The notes beneath the pieces were generated by a model that did no database searches, had not been told where the DNA came from, and worked only from the letters and a program-made list of their open reading frames with translations. A DNA stretch of 64,000 nucleotides, from contig CAWVQA010000111.1 of NCBI GenBank assembly GCA_963932145.1, forward strand, positions 1 to 64,000, given 5' to 3'. Made by a program: the position numbers and the translations under genes. Source of the stretch: Acanthosepion lycidas. Taxonomy: Eukaryota; Mollusca; Cephalopoda; Sepiida; Sepiidae. Shown here piece after piece: positions 26,701 through 37,374 of the stretch (the stretch's first letter is position 1; the number at the start of each line of letters is the position of its first letter).

Positions 26701-28075
26701 CACTTCCGGTAGCCTAGCTGCAATAGAAATGCCTTAAATCGCCGTTTGAAGCTTCAACTTTAGTTCCCCAGTTCACGTTATTTGGGTATCGAAAAAAAAA
26801 GTCGATTTAAAATTGTCATTTTTGATAGGCATTTCATTGGCTTATTAGATGCAGTATGAGTTGGAGAATCAGATAAACCCCACTTCCGGTAGCCTAGCTG
26901 CAAGAGAAATGCCTTAAATTGCCGTTTGAAGCTTCAACTTTGGGTTCCCAGTTCCCGTTATTTGGGTATCGAAAAAAAAAGTCGATAAAGATTTGTCATT
27001 TTTGCTAGTGATTTTATTAGCCTATTAGATGCACAATGAGTTGGAGAATCTGATAAACCCCACTTCCGGTAGCCTAGCTGCAAGAGAAATGCCTTAAATT
27101 GCCGTTTGAAGCTTCAACTTTGGGTTCCCAGTTCCCGTTATTTGGGTATCGAAAAAAAAAGTCGATTAAGATTTGTCATTTTTGCTAGTGATTTTATTAG
27201 CCTATTAGATGCACAATGAGTTGGAGAATCTGATAAACCCCACTTCCGGTAGCCTAGCTGCAAGAGAAATGCCTTAAATTGCTGTTTGAAGCTTCAACTT
27301 TGGGTTCCCAGTTCCCGTCATTTGGGTATCGAAAAAAAAAGACGATTAAGATTTGTCATTTTTGGTAGTGATTTTATTAGCCTATTAGATGCACAATGAG
27401 TTGGAGAATCTGATAAACCCCACTTCCGGTAGCGTAGCTGCAAGAGAAATGCCTTAATTTGCCGTTTGAAGCTTCAACTTTGGGTTCCCAGTTCCCGTTA
27501 TTTGGGTATCGAAAAAAAAAGTCGATTAAGATTTGTCATTTTTGGTAGTGATTTTTTTAGCCTATTAGATGCACAATGAGTTGGAGAATCTGATAAACCC
27601 CACTCCCGGTAGCCTAGCTGCAAGAGAAATGCCTTAAATTGCCGTTTGAAGCTTCAACTTTGGGTTCCCAGTTCCCGTTATTTGGGTATCGAAAAAAAAA
27701 GTCGATTAAGATTTGTCATTTTTGGTAGTGATTTTATTAGCCTATTAGATGCACAATGAGTTGGAGAATCTGATAAACCTCACTTCCGGTAGCCTAGCTG
27801 CAAGAGAAATGCCTTAAATTGCCGTTTGAAGCTTCAACTTTGGGTTCCCAGTTCCCGTTATTTGGGTATCGAAAAAAAAAGTCGATTAAGATTTGTCATT
27901 TTTGCTAGTGATTTTATTAGCCTATTAGATGCACAATGAGTTGGAGAATCTGATAAACACCACTTCCGGTAGCCTAGCTGCAAGAGAAATGCCTTAAATT
28001 GCCGTTTGAAGCTTCAACTTTGGGTTCCCAGTTCCCGTTATTTGGGTATCGAAAAAAAAAGTCGTTTAAGATTTG
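23761..28075 (+). repeat. Type B satellite block with type C islands
   Basis: Mostly type B monomers. Type C islands lie at about 25790-26160 (two monomers: cacatccgg with gcttcaacag, then tagatccccag) and about 26735-26880 (one monomer, tagttccccag). The stretch 27330-27640 repeats the gacgatt, taatttgccg, gattttttta and cactcccgg series seen near 20140-20410, about 7200 bases (40 monomers) away. Otherwise there is no non-satellite sequence. Confidence 0.88.
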
Positions 28076-30755
28076 TCATTTTTGATAGGTATATTTTTAG
28101 CTTATTTTACGCAAGATGAGTTGGAGAATCAGATAAACCCCACATCCTGTAGCCTAGCTTCAACAGAAATGCCTTAAATCGCCGTTTGAAGCTTCAACTT
28201 TGGGTGCCCAGTTCGCGTTATTTGGGTATCGAAAAAAAAAGTCGATTTAAAATAGTCATTTTTGGTAGGCATTTTATTGGCTTATTAGATGCAGTTTGAG
28301 TTGGAGAATCACATAAAACCCACTTCCGGTAGCCTAGCTGCAAGAGAAATGCCTTAAATCGCCGTTTGAAGCTTCAACTTTAGTTCCCCAGTTCACGTTA
28401 TTTGGGTATCGAAAAAAAAAGTCGATTTAAAATTGTCATTTTTGGTAGGCATTTCATTGGCCTATTAGATGCAGTATGAGTTGGAGAATCAGATAAACCC
28501 CACTTCCGGTAACTTAGCTGCAAGTGAAATGCCTTAAATCGCCGTTTGAAGCTTCAACTTTGGGTCCCCAGTTCGCGTTATTTGGGTAACGAAAAAAAAA
28601 GTCGATTTAAAATTGTCATTTTTGCTAATCATTTTATTGGCTTATTAGATGCAGTATGAGTTGGAGAATCAGATAAACCCCACATCCGGCAGTCTAGGTG
28701 CAATTGAAATGCCTTAAATCGCCGCTTGAATCTTTAACTTTGGGTCCCCAGCTGGCGTTATTTGGGTATCGAAAAAAAAAGTCGATTTAAAATTGTCTTT
28801 TTTTGTAGGCATTTTATGGGCTAATTAAATGCAGTATGAGTTGGAGAATCAGATAAACCCCACATCCGGTAGTCTCGCTGCAAGAGAAATGCCTTAAATC
28901 GTCGTTTGAATCTTCAACTTTGGGTCCCCAGTTGGCGTTATTTGGGTATCGAAAAAAAAGTCTATTTAAAATTGTCATTTTTCGTAGTCATTTTATTGGC
29001 TTATTAGATGCAGTATGAGTTGGAGAATCAGATAAACCCCACTTCCGGTAGCTTAGCTGCCAATGAAATGCCTTAAATCGTCGTTTGAAGCTTCAACTTT
29101 GGGTCCCCAGTTCGCGTTATTTGGGTTTCGATAAAAAACGTCGATTTAAAATTGTATTTTTTGGTAGGCATTTCATTGGCTTATTAGATGCATTATGAGT
29201 TGTAGAATCAGATAAACCACACTTCCGGTAGCGTAGCTGCAAGAGAAATGCCTTAAATCGTCGTTTGAAGCTTCAACTTTGGGTCCCCAGTTCGCGTTAT
29301 TTGGGTGTCGAAAAAAAAAGTCGATTTAAAATTGTATTTTTTGATAGGCATTTTATTAGCTTATTTGACGTAAGATGATTTGGAGAAACAGATAAAACCA
29401 CTTCCAGTAGCCTTGCTGCAATAGTAATTCTTTAATCGTCGTTTGAAGCTTCAACTTAGGGTCTCCAGTTCGCGTTATTTGTTATCGAAAAAAAAAGTCG
29501 ATTTAAAATTTTATTTTTTGGCAGTCATTTTATTAGCTTATTTGACGTAAGATGAGTTCGTGAAACAGATAAAACCACTTCCGGTAGCCTAGCTGCAAGA
29601 GAAATGCCTTAAATCGTCATTTGAAGCTTCAACTTTGGTTCCACAGTTCGCGTTATTTGGGTATCGAAAAAAACAGTCGATTTAAATTTGTATTTTTTGG
29701 CAGTCATTTTATTAGCTTATTCGTCGTACATTGAGTTGGAGAAACAGATAAAACCACTTCCAGTAGCCTAGCTGCAAGAGAAATGCCTTAAATCGTCGTT
29801 TGAAGCTTGAACTTTGGGTCCCCAGTTCCCGTTATGTGGGTATCGGAAAAAAAGTCGATTTAAATTTGTATTTTTGGTTAGGCATTTTATTAGCTTATTC
29901 GACGTAAGATGAGTTTGCGTATCGAAAAAAGAATTGGATTTAAAATTGTATTTTTTGATAGGCATTTTATTTGCTTATTTGACGTAAGATCAGTTGGAGA
30001 AAAAATAAAACCACTTCCAGTAGCCTTGCTGCAATAGAAATGCTTTAATCGTCGTTTGAAGCTTCAACTTAGGGTCTCCAGTTCGCGTTATTTCTTATCG
30101 AAAAAAGAAGTCGATTTCAAATTGTATTATTTGATAGGCATTTTATTAGCTTATTCGACGTTAGTTGAGTTTGAGAAACAGATAAAACCACTTCCAGTAG
30201 TCTTCCTGCAATAGAAATGCTTTAATCGTCGTTTGAAGCTTCAACTTTGGGTCCCCAGTTCGCGTTATTTGGGTTTCGAAAAAAAAAGTCGTTTTAAATT
30301 TGTATTTTTTGATAGGCATTTTATTAGCTTATTCGACGTAAGTTGACTTGGAGAAACAGATAAAACCACTTTCAGTAGCCTAACTGCAAAAGAAATTCCT
30401 TAAATTGTCGTTTGAAGGTTCAGCTTTGAATCCCAAGTTCGCGTTATTTGGGTATCGAAAAAAAATAGTCGATTTAAAATTGTATTTTTTGATAGGCATT
30501 TTATTAGCTTATTCGACGTATTTTGTGTTTTAGAAACAGATAAAACCACTTCCGGTAGCCTAGCTGCAAGAGAAATGCCTTAAATCGTCGTTTGAAGGTT
30601 CAACTTTGAATCCCCATTTCGCGTTATTTGGGTTTCGAAAAAAAAAGTCGATTTAAAATTTTATTTTTTGATAGGCATTTTTTAGCTTATTCGACGCATT
30701 TTGAGTTGTAGAAACAGATAAAACCAATTCCAGTAGCCTAGCTGCAAGAGAAATG
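28076..30755 (+). repeat. Degenerate inner edge of the satellite (types C and D)
   Basis: From 28076 inward, monomers diverge steadily in base sequence and length. Type C monomers near 28140-28500 carry the same cacatcc/gcttcaacag then tagttcccc series found in the higher-order repeats. After about 29330 type D forms dominate (ttgataggcattttattagc, cgacgtaagatgag, gataaaaccac, aaatcgtcgtttg). One monomer near 29910-29940 has lost about 100 bases, so gatgagtttg runs straight into cgtatcgaaa. The last recognisable satellite is gcaagagaaatg at about 30744-30755. This is the usual decay at an array edge where exchange no longer homogenises copies. Confidence 0.9.
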
Positions 30756-31850
30756 AATTTGTTTGAATTTTGATGCGGACGAAAACTTGGGAATCTCTCA
30801 CTATTTCTCTACTTTATAACTTTTTTCCAGCAGATGAAATCTCAGTCACCGCTGACAATTTACGGTGTCCGAAAAGCGGTTTGCTCGAAGAGATCGCATT
30901 TCAACTTTTTCCTCTCTAAGGCACCCTCATGAAATTGATATCAGATTGTGAGGAATTTCCTGCTTAATCCATGAGTCAAAGAATTATTTCAGTCGATTGT
31001 TTAGGGAGGGAGTGACGTTCGACGATACGGGACCTCATGTTAGTGAATTTGTTGGAATTTTGAGGCGGACCAAAACTGGGTGATCCCTCACCATTTCACT
31101 GCTTTATAACTTTTTTCCAGCAGATGAAATCTCTTCAAAATTGGTATTAAATTGTGCGAAATCTCTCAATCTGTCCATGTCTGCAAGCATTTGTCAGTAG
31201 CTTTTACAGGGCAAAGTCTAGCTTCGATCGTGTCGCTGCTGTCACCGCTGGCAATTTACGGTGTCAGAAAAGCTGTTTCCACGAAGTGATCGCATTTCAA
31301 CTTTTTCCACTCTAGGGCACCCTCATGAAATTGATATCAGATTGTGAGGAATTTCCTGCTTAATCCATGAGTCAAAGAATTATTTCAGTCGATTGTTTAG
31401 GGAGGGAGTGACGTTAGACGATACGGGACCTCATGTTAGTGAATTTGTTGGAATTTTGAGGCGGACCAAAACTGGGTGATCCCTCACCATTTCACTGCTT
31501 TATAACTTTTTTCCAGCAGATGAAATCTCTTCAAAATTGATATTAAATTGTGCGAAATCTCTCAATCTGTCCATGTCTGCAAGCATTTGTCAGTAGCTTT
31601 TACAGGGCAAAGTCTAGCTTCGATCGTGTCGCTGCTGTCACCGCTGGCAATTTACGGTGTCAGAAAAGCTGTTTCCACGAAGTGATCGCATTTCAACTTT
31701 TTCCACTCTAGGGCACCCTCATGAAATTGATATCAGATTGTGAGGAATTTCCTGCTTAATCCATGAGTCAAAGAATTATTTCAGTCGATTGTGTAGAGAG
31801 GGAGTGACGTTCGATGATACGGGACCTCGTGTTTGTGAAAACATTGACTT
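30756..31850 (+). repeat. 396-bp tandem repeat, about 2.7 copies, left block
   Basis: The marker gatcgcatttcaactttttc lies near 30892, 31288 and 31684, giving a period of 396. The second and third units are almost identical. The first is shorter because about 110 bases between gatgaaatctc and agtcaccgctg are absent. Each unit is itself a diverged dimer: one half reads gaaattgatatcagattgtg and gcttaatccatgagtcaaag, the other aaaattggtattaaattgtg and atctgtccatgtctgcaagc. The two halves are spaced 206 and 190 bases. The repeat is not visibly related to the 180-bp satellite. No open reading frame is conserved across it. An older relative in the same orientation lies at 50570-52195. Confidence 0.92.
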
Positions 31851-32060
31851 TGATAATAAAATCTGACCGTACCAATATTTGTTCACCTGATTTAAAGTAT
31901 CAAAATTTCATTTCAGTTAATAAAGTTTTTTTTTGTTTCATTTCATACGATGGCAAAAATTCTTATAAAAAATAATTTTTTGAACTTTTTCTGAAATAAA
32001 AATCGGAAAATGAAAGGAAAAGAAAAATTAAATAATGAAACAGTCATATTGGTAATAAGT
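31851..32060. other. AT-rich unique stretch
   Basis: Starts where the 396-bp repeat stops after gggacctcgtg. It holds AT-rich sequence with T and A runs and no recognisable feature. Confidence 0.6.
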
Positions 32061-32064
32061 CTAG

Positions 32065-32485
32065 AGACACGGTGGAGTATTTGATAACGGCTTGGCGCCA
32101 TGTTCGAATTCCCTTGGAAAAGATATGAATCCTCTTCTTCTCACCAGCTATCGGTAAATAGCAGTACAAACTGAGTTCTATAGACTAAACGTGTATCGCG
32201 CATGGCACTTAACTGAATCGGAGAGCCGAGCTCGAATTCCCAGTTGAATCCATTACATTCGCTTACGTGTTAATTCCCTTGCGATAGGTATGAATGCACT
32301 TTTTCTTCCCAAGCTATGGGTTAATATCAGTACAGACCGGGTTCTATAGCCTTGGATTGCATCTGATCTACTGCAGAAAGAAATGACAGCCTACTGCAAG
32401 AAAAAATCTGCCTCATCAGTAGTGTATCGATAGGTACATGATCGCCTAAACGTGTATCATGCATGGCACATAACTGACTGGTGTG
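32065..32485 (+). repeat. SINE-like sequence in two tandem, diverged copies
   Basis: Two copies share ttccctt..gatatgaat, ttcttctcac/ttcttcccaa, agctat, cagtaca and gggttctatag/gagttctatag: 32109-32190 and 32274-32357. The tail ctaaacgtgtat..gcatggcac follows at once in the first copy (about 32187-32212) but only after about 90 extra bases in the second (about 32447-32471). Ahead of each copy is a B-box-like element, gttcgaattcc at 32102 and ctcgaattcc at 32231, suggesting a tRNA-derived, RNA polymerase III type SINE. No convincing A box or poly(A) tail was found, so family placement is open. A 94-codon minus-strand open frame over 32327-32611 crosses the copy boundary and is not supported as a gene. 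Confidence 0.5.
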
Positions 32486-32489
32486 TTTT

Positions 32490-33685
32490 TTAAGAAGATC
32501 GAGATCAGCAATATGTATCAGGTAATCTGGAGTTGAAATTATCTGGATACCAACAAGGTCTTTGAACCCAGCCATGTTGTCTGGCGGAAGGCAGGTAACA
32601 ATTGTTTCCATTAAATAACCCTTGCATGATTAGATGGATAAGTTTCAATGCTTTTTTAAATTGTAAAAGTTAAAGGAGGTTTAATTTCGCTCCTCAAATG
32701 TACGTGATGTGATGTCAGTCATCAAGGATAAGTTATTCTTAGGCTTACACAGTAAACAATGTTCCGAGATATTTGATGCCCAAACTTAAAGCATGTCAGA
32801 AACGTATATTTAAAACAATAAGTTTAAATACGTTAGTTTTTTGTTTGTATTTTTAAAACATCAGTTGAACATCAAGAAAACGGAAACAAATTTGAAATGA
32901 ATTAAACATTTATGATGTGAAAAGTTGAAATAGCAATCAAATATTTTTTATCTCCTTTAAATGTGCAATTATAATGACTTCAAAAAATTTCAGATCCATT
33001 ATTGCATAGGGAGCTTAGCTTATTTCTGAATACCGAGATGCCAGTTCAGGATCTCTAAAACCAGACATAGTTCAGATACAATAGATACTTTGGAGTTGTG
33101 CATTCTTCAAAAAGATAATAAATGGAATTGTGGCCCAATTTGGACTCTAATGAGATTATTTCCTTTTTTACAAATTATTTAAGATCTTTTATTATGCTTC
33201 ATTTTTACCTACTTGCAAAAACTACAATCGAAATAAAAGTTATCAGCAAGGATTTTATTTAATTTTCGTGTATAAAACTTTTCTAATTTTTAATCATATC
33301 CAGAGATGAGAGATTAAAAGAAAGTCTTAAAAATGAGTTATCTGTCTACACTGATTTTGCAAGGTAAAATTATTTCCCTCTTTAGAAAAAGAAGTTCGGA
33401 CCTGAAAAAGGAATATTTTTGAAAATATAAATTGATACATTATTTGCAAACATAATCTTTGGAATCTGTCGGAAGAAGGGATGGTGTCTACATGTGATAA
33501 TTTTGTATGAGTTTTTTTTTTCTTTTCTTTTTTAAGTCTCTTTCTCATTTTTTATTCCGTAATACCTTCCCTGTCATACCAAAGGGTATTTTTTGAGGGG
33601 TGGAAAACATCAAAAGTCACGGTCTTTTAGGAATTGAAGAGTGGATACATCGAAGCTGATAAATTCCATGAATTCTAGAAGCGGA
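32490..33685. other. AT-rich intergenic stretch, nothing recognised
   Basis: About 1.2 kb of AT-rich DNA without a plausible exon, repeat or RNA gene. The minus-strand open frame at 33327-33548 is lysine-rich because it reads a T-rich run, and has no recognisable domain. Confidence 0.55.
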
Positions 33686-33689
33686 TACT

Positions 33690-35480
33690 GGATTATTAAA
33701 GTGATACGAGACAAGAATTCGGTTTAAAGAAAGCAATCAACCAATGTATTTTCAAGCCCGAAAAGTTCATGCTCATATGTTACCCTTGGTTGTTACTAAG
33801 CTGAAAATGTGTTGGAACAAGGAATATTAGAAAAAGTCAGCCAGGATGGTAGCAGTTAGGATTCATCCACTGTGCTGATATGCAAGTACAATGAAGATTT
33901 AAGAATTTGTGGCAATTATAAGATTGGCGTGAATCACCAAAACTGTTCTGATTCATTGCCACTGCCAAACACTGAAATAACGTACCATGAGTTTGCTGGT
34001 ATTAAATAATTTGCTAAAGTTAACTTCAAGTCAGCATATAATCAGATAACAATTGATAGCAAGTTTCAAGAAGTCACCACAATGAACATCTTATTGGATT
34101 AAACAGAAGGACGTTTGGAGTTAAAAATTCAAAACACAAAATCAAAAAAGCCATCGAAAATGTTTTAGAGGTGATTAAAAATATAATTGTATATGAGAAC
34201 AGTATTGGCATTGGTGCTTGCAGTAAAGAAGCGCTAAACAGTAAAACGGGGCAAGTTTGAGAAAATTTAATAGGACTGTATGACAATTAATCGTGATAAA
34301 TGCAAGTTTAATTGGGAAAATCATACTTAGGATATCAAATATCCAAAGATGGTATGTTGCTGGATGATAAACTCGTAAGATATGAGAGATAGCTGCACCC
34401 AGAAATAAGAGTCAGGATCTTTTTTGGGATTAACCAATTTCTATAACAGATATCTACCGCGATATAGTGACCTTGTGGAACGATTTAACAGAATAAGGAA
34501 GAAGAATACCGAATTTCAATGGACAAAAAGACAGGAGGTTGCTTTCGAGAAATTAAAAAATAAAACACTCGTAAATAAAGCAGTTGTTAAAATTTTGGAT
34601 TCGGCGAAAAAATTGACGTTAACTACTGATGTCAGTGACTGTGCTATAGCCGCAGTGTTGTCACAGGGGGTATCACCTTGTAATGTACTTATCCGGAAAA
34701 CTAACATTGACGGAGGCGAATTATTTAAATATTGACAAGGAGGAGGCAATAGCGATTGTGTGGAGCAAAGAAAGAGCTAGAATTTTTTTTTTTTTGCTGG
34801 GTAGGACATTTCTATTGAAATCTGATCATAAGCCTTTGGAATTTATATTAAACACCAGAAGAGAGTTCCCAAATGTCAAATCTGCAAAGATATTAATATG
34901 GACGATTAGGCTGATGTCGTTTGACTTTGACATTTTATATATTAAAGGAAATACTATTCCGTATGTGGATGCATTATCTTGGTTAAAGTTTGGGAGTAAA
35001 AATATTGAAGTAATCGGAAATATTGCGGATAGTTTTTTGTACTAGATAGAAACGGATGTATTATCCTTAAAAGGGCTTAGGCTGGGAAATAGACAGGGAC
35101 CAGTGTTGAATAGAATTATGGATAGAAATAAAGAGAAATACATGGAAGAATTGCTCTATGACCGAGAGACCTTTTAAAGAATCAAGACACAACGATAGGA
35201 AAAGAAATTATGTGTAATGAAGGTTATCCTAGTACCTCCACAGTGTCTGAGAAAAGAATTAATTAAAGCCGTGCACAACGATATACATGGAAGTATATTG
35301 GTTACGCATATGTGTTTAACATTGTAAGCATGGTGGCCAGGCTATTCAAGAGGGTGGAAGAACATGGTAAAAAAAAAACCCCAAAGTGTGCAGAAATAAA
35401 GAAATTTAGGCAAACTAAAATTCACTTCTGGCCAAAGGAAATGGAGCCCTGGACGTGAGTACATGTGGACCATGGCACCA
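33690..35480 (+). mobile_element. Ty3/gypsy pol fossil (reverse transcriptase, RNase H, start of integrase)
   Basis: Plus-strand sequence shows, in the usual gypsy order, reverse-transcriptase blocks (about 33740-34420, including LRICGNYK-like and KVNFKSAY-like stretches), the connection segment (GLTNFYNRYLPRYS, about 34427-34468), the RNase H start (LTTDVSDCAIAAVLSQ, about 34616-34663), further RNase H (KEEAIAIVW, SDHKPLEFIL, YIKGNTIPYVDALSWL, about 34735-34985), and the zinc-binding part of integrase (about 35220-35390). These motifs are standard for metazoan Ty3/gypsy elements. No long terminal repeats are recognised at either end. The copy is broken at many points and cannot be functional. 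Divergence suggests an old insertion; without paired LTRs it cannot be dated. A second gypsy piece lies next to it on the other strand. Confidence 0.9.
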
Positions 35481-35669
35481 TTAAAGCTATGTAGCAGGAG
35501 TATTGTTCTCTTGACGGTCGTTCAAACAGAATGTTCGTAAGTGCCGCTTGGCCGCTATTTACATTGTTTTTCCTTCACCGGTTTTCTTACCAGTGATCAC
35601 TTTATTCATTTCATCTTTTCGGTGGGCCTCTCTTCCCGACATGCTCTCCCTCCCATGACAACAATGCCT

Positions 35670-36235
35670 ATAAATTGTGTTCATAGGGCAGGTAATCATG
35701 TGCCGGTCCTCGCATTTGTTGAGTTAATAATCTAGGTGGTTGTGATACCTTTGTACTACGCCGTAGACCCTGATTTGTTGGCAGTTATACGATTGTGGGT
35801 TGTCTTCCGTCCACTTCCATTTTATCCAAGACCCTGTCGTCGCATTCCGGCTCTTCTATTTCCATACTTTCCAGTGCGGTGTATGGTGGTTCGTCATCGA
35901 TGGCAGCGGTTGTGATGTCCGGTAGTCTGGCATATCTACGACGGGTAATATCGCCATTTCTGCTCTCGTCCATTACTTTGAGGGTAATGTACTGATCATA
36001 TGTGTTTTTTTATTCCCTAATCCTTAAGGAACGAATTGTATTCTTGGGAGTCAAATTGCGTTCCTCCATCCGACGATATCTCCTCCGGTGCACCGTACAT
36101 AAAGAACCAACTTCGTAAGGACTCGCATATTGTTTTAGCTTTCCCCGATGTTAATGAGGTCTACCTCCAGTGAGAAAAAACAGCACCATGACGCAATCCA
36201 CTCAGCCAGAAATATGTATTGCTTCAGTACGAACA
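35670..36235 (-). mobile_element. Ty3/gypsy integrase fossil, opposite strand
   Basis: On the minus strand, about 36030-36130 reads like an integrase catalytic core with WFFMYGAPEEISSDGGTQF, which matches the conserved segment around the second acidic residue of the DDE triad in gypsy integrases. Further along (about 35690-35975) is a charged tail ending in an LRRSTKVSQPPRLL-like stretch, typical of the integrase C-terminus. The piece is an old, broken fragment with no recognised LTR. It lies tail to tail with the plus-strand gypsy fossil, so it derives from a separate insertion or from an inversion. Confidence 0.8.
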
Positions 36236-36400
36236 TTTCATAGTGTTTAGATGTCAATCTGAAGACAGTGCAGAGGGTTCCGAAAGAGTTGGATGAATCT
36301 AATGGTGATTACAAAGGCCCAGCAGCTCAGAAAATTCACTCTGATTGTTCTGATAAGAAAAGAACATCGGACTCGACACGGAGGCCTACTTTAAGAAGTA
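36236..36400 (+). pseudogene. Mariner-like transposase fragment (N-terminal helix-turn-helix region)
   Basis: The frame around 36244-36375 reads CLDVNLKTVQRVPKELDES followed by a segment containing KIHSDCSDKKRT. This resembles the DNA-binding N-terminal region of mariner-type transposases of marine invertebrates, where a similar stretch links the two helix-turn-helix domains. The frame stays open to 36546, but the part after about 36385 is not recognisable as transposase. No catalytic D residues, terminal repeats or second half are seen. It is a small remnant. The family call comes from recalled motif similarity, not a database search. Confidence 0.45.
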
Positions 36401-36619
36401 GTGCTGCCCTGAATCAAGATGGTGTCTGCTGGGAGGTCAAAAGAGCTGTTATTCCTTTGACGCCACGATTAATGAATACGCTTTCTACTCACCCAGTAAC
36501 GTTTATTTATAAGAATATAAAAGTATATGATCCAAGTACAATTTGATATTTATCATTTACTATTTTATGAAAAAATATATTTAAAACAAAATATTTTTAT
36601 TAAAAAATTTACAAAGATA

Positions 36620-36621
<2 letters not shown>

Positions 36622-36667
<46 letters not shown>
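36622..36667. repeat. (TA)n microsatellite
   Basis: Uninterrupted alternating A and T for about 46 bases. It separates the mariner-like fragment from the GC-richer repeat on its right. Confidence 0.95.
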
Positions 36668-36670
<3 letters not shown>

Positions 36671-37360
36671 GCTCAAGCCCTTTTTTACATGGGGTTTTCT
36701 GAACCAATAGGCTCGGGTAAAAATTACTCATAGACCCCGTATACACAGGCTTGGGTTGCTCTCTATCTCTTCGGCGTAGGTTCTATTCTGCCCCAAGATA
36801 GAGAGTCCGACAAACCTTTTGAGAAAACCCGTCCTGTGTGAATTTACGTTTGACTCACCACTGAATCAAAATGTGACACAAGGTCAGTTTGTTTTAACGT
36901 GGGGACTCGTGTGTCAACACTCGGGTCACTAGATAAAACTGGTCTGAGCTAGATATAGTCGGTTATCCCACCACTACAGAACAGATTTTACGGAACAAGT
37001 CCGAGGATTCTGTCCAGGCAGTGGGGAGAGGACAGTCACCAGCACGGAATAGATACTACGACAGCAGCATCTCCTCCAACGGGAAAACCCATCCTCTGAT
37101 CGATTCGACTGCTTCAGCATTTATCCGAGACTTCCCCACGAGGTGGGATGTGGAACAAAGTCGGTTTTTAACATGGGACTCTCCGAGAGGGTATGTTTGG
37201 GCAAAAATTACTCGTAGACCCTGCATACTCGGGGTCGGGAAGTTGTCTACCTCCCCAGACGATACTCTGTCGTTTGGCATAGTCTCGTCTGGGTTTCTCT
37301 CGCTCGGAGGCAGAGAGGTCGACAAGAGAGATACTGCTGGCCATGTGGACTAAAAATGCA
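36671..37360 (+). repeat. GC-richer degenerate tandem repeat upstream of the Penelope-like fragment
   Basis: Base composition is clearly richer in G and C than its AT-rich neighbours. Related segments recur: ttttttacatgggg (36681), gttttaacgtgggg (36891) and tttttaacatggga (37165); gaaaacccgtcctgtg (36823) and gaaaacccatcctctg (37083); taaaaattactcatagaccc (36715) and caaaaattactcgtagaccc (37201). About three diverged units of 210-275 bases can be traced. Open frames on both strands (for example 37021-37353) are accidental and show no known domain. The position immediately before a Penelope-like coding fragment on the same strand makes a 5' or pseudo-LTR region possible, but this is unproven. 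Confidence 0.55.
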
Positions 37361-37374
37361 TTGCTATAATTTAC

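Larger units (their letters stand above)
1..30755 (+). repeat. 180-bp satellite, left array (about 171 monomers)
   Basis: Head-to-tail monomers repeat every 180 bases with almost no spacing change over 28 kb. Landmarks of a monomer, in order, are gtcatttttggtagtgattt, a gat(c/a)gatgcac-like box, gagttggagaatctgata, cacttccggtag, aatgccttaaattgccgttt, the 10-base palindrome tgaagcttca, gggttcccagtt, and gggtatcg followed by nine A. Four variant classes can be read by eye. Type A has cctattcgatgcac, ggtagtctag, cagttcacg and gtcgtttaag. Type B has cctattagatgcac, ggtagcctag, cagttcccg and gtcgattaag. Type C has gatgcag, aaatcgccg and gtcgatttaaaat. Type D has gataggc and cgacgtaagatg. The array runs off the left edge of the window. 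The unit length is close to a nucleosomal repeat, and such arrays are usual in centromeric or other constitutive heterochromatin; which one this is cannot be told here. Short minus-strand open frames inside monomers are by-products of the repeat. Confidence 0.97.

Noticed and set aside
6560-29965. 62-65-codon minus-strand open frames in the satellite (6560, 19158, 21677, 29768)
   Set aside because: They are one monomer long, appear only where an A-tract or other indel shifts the frame, and are readings of the repeat; there is no evidence of a coding function.
1-30755. CRISPR-like array
   Set aside because: Repeats are contiguous 180-bp units with no unique spacers, and the context is eukaryotic.
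1-30755. CENP-B box or telomere-like motifs in the satellite
   Set aside because: No human-type CENP-B box consensus and no TTAGGG-type runs are present in the monomer.
32327-32611. 94-codon minus-strand open frame
   Set aside because: It overlaps a SINE-like repeat and its interruption, has no recognisable domain, and lacks support as an exon.
35541-35995. Plus-strand open frames at 35541-35735 and 35795-35995
   Set aside because: They lie antisense to the gypsy integrase tail and show no domain.
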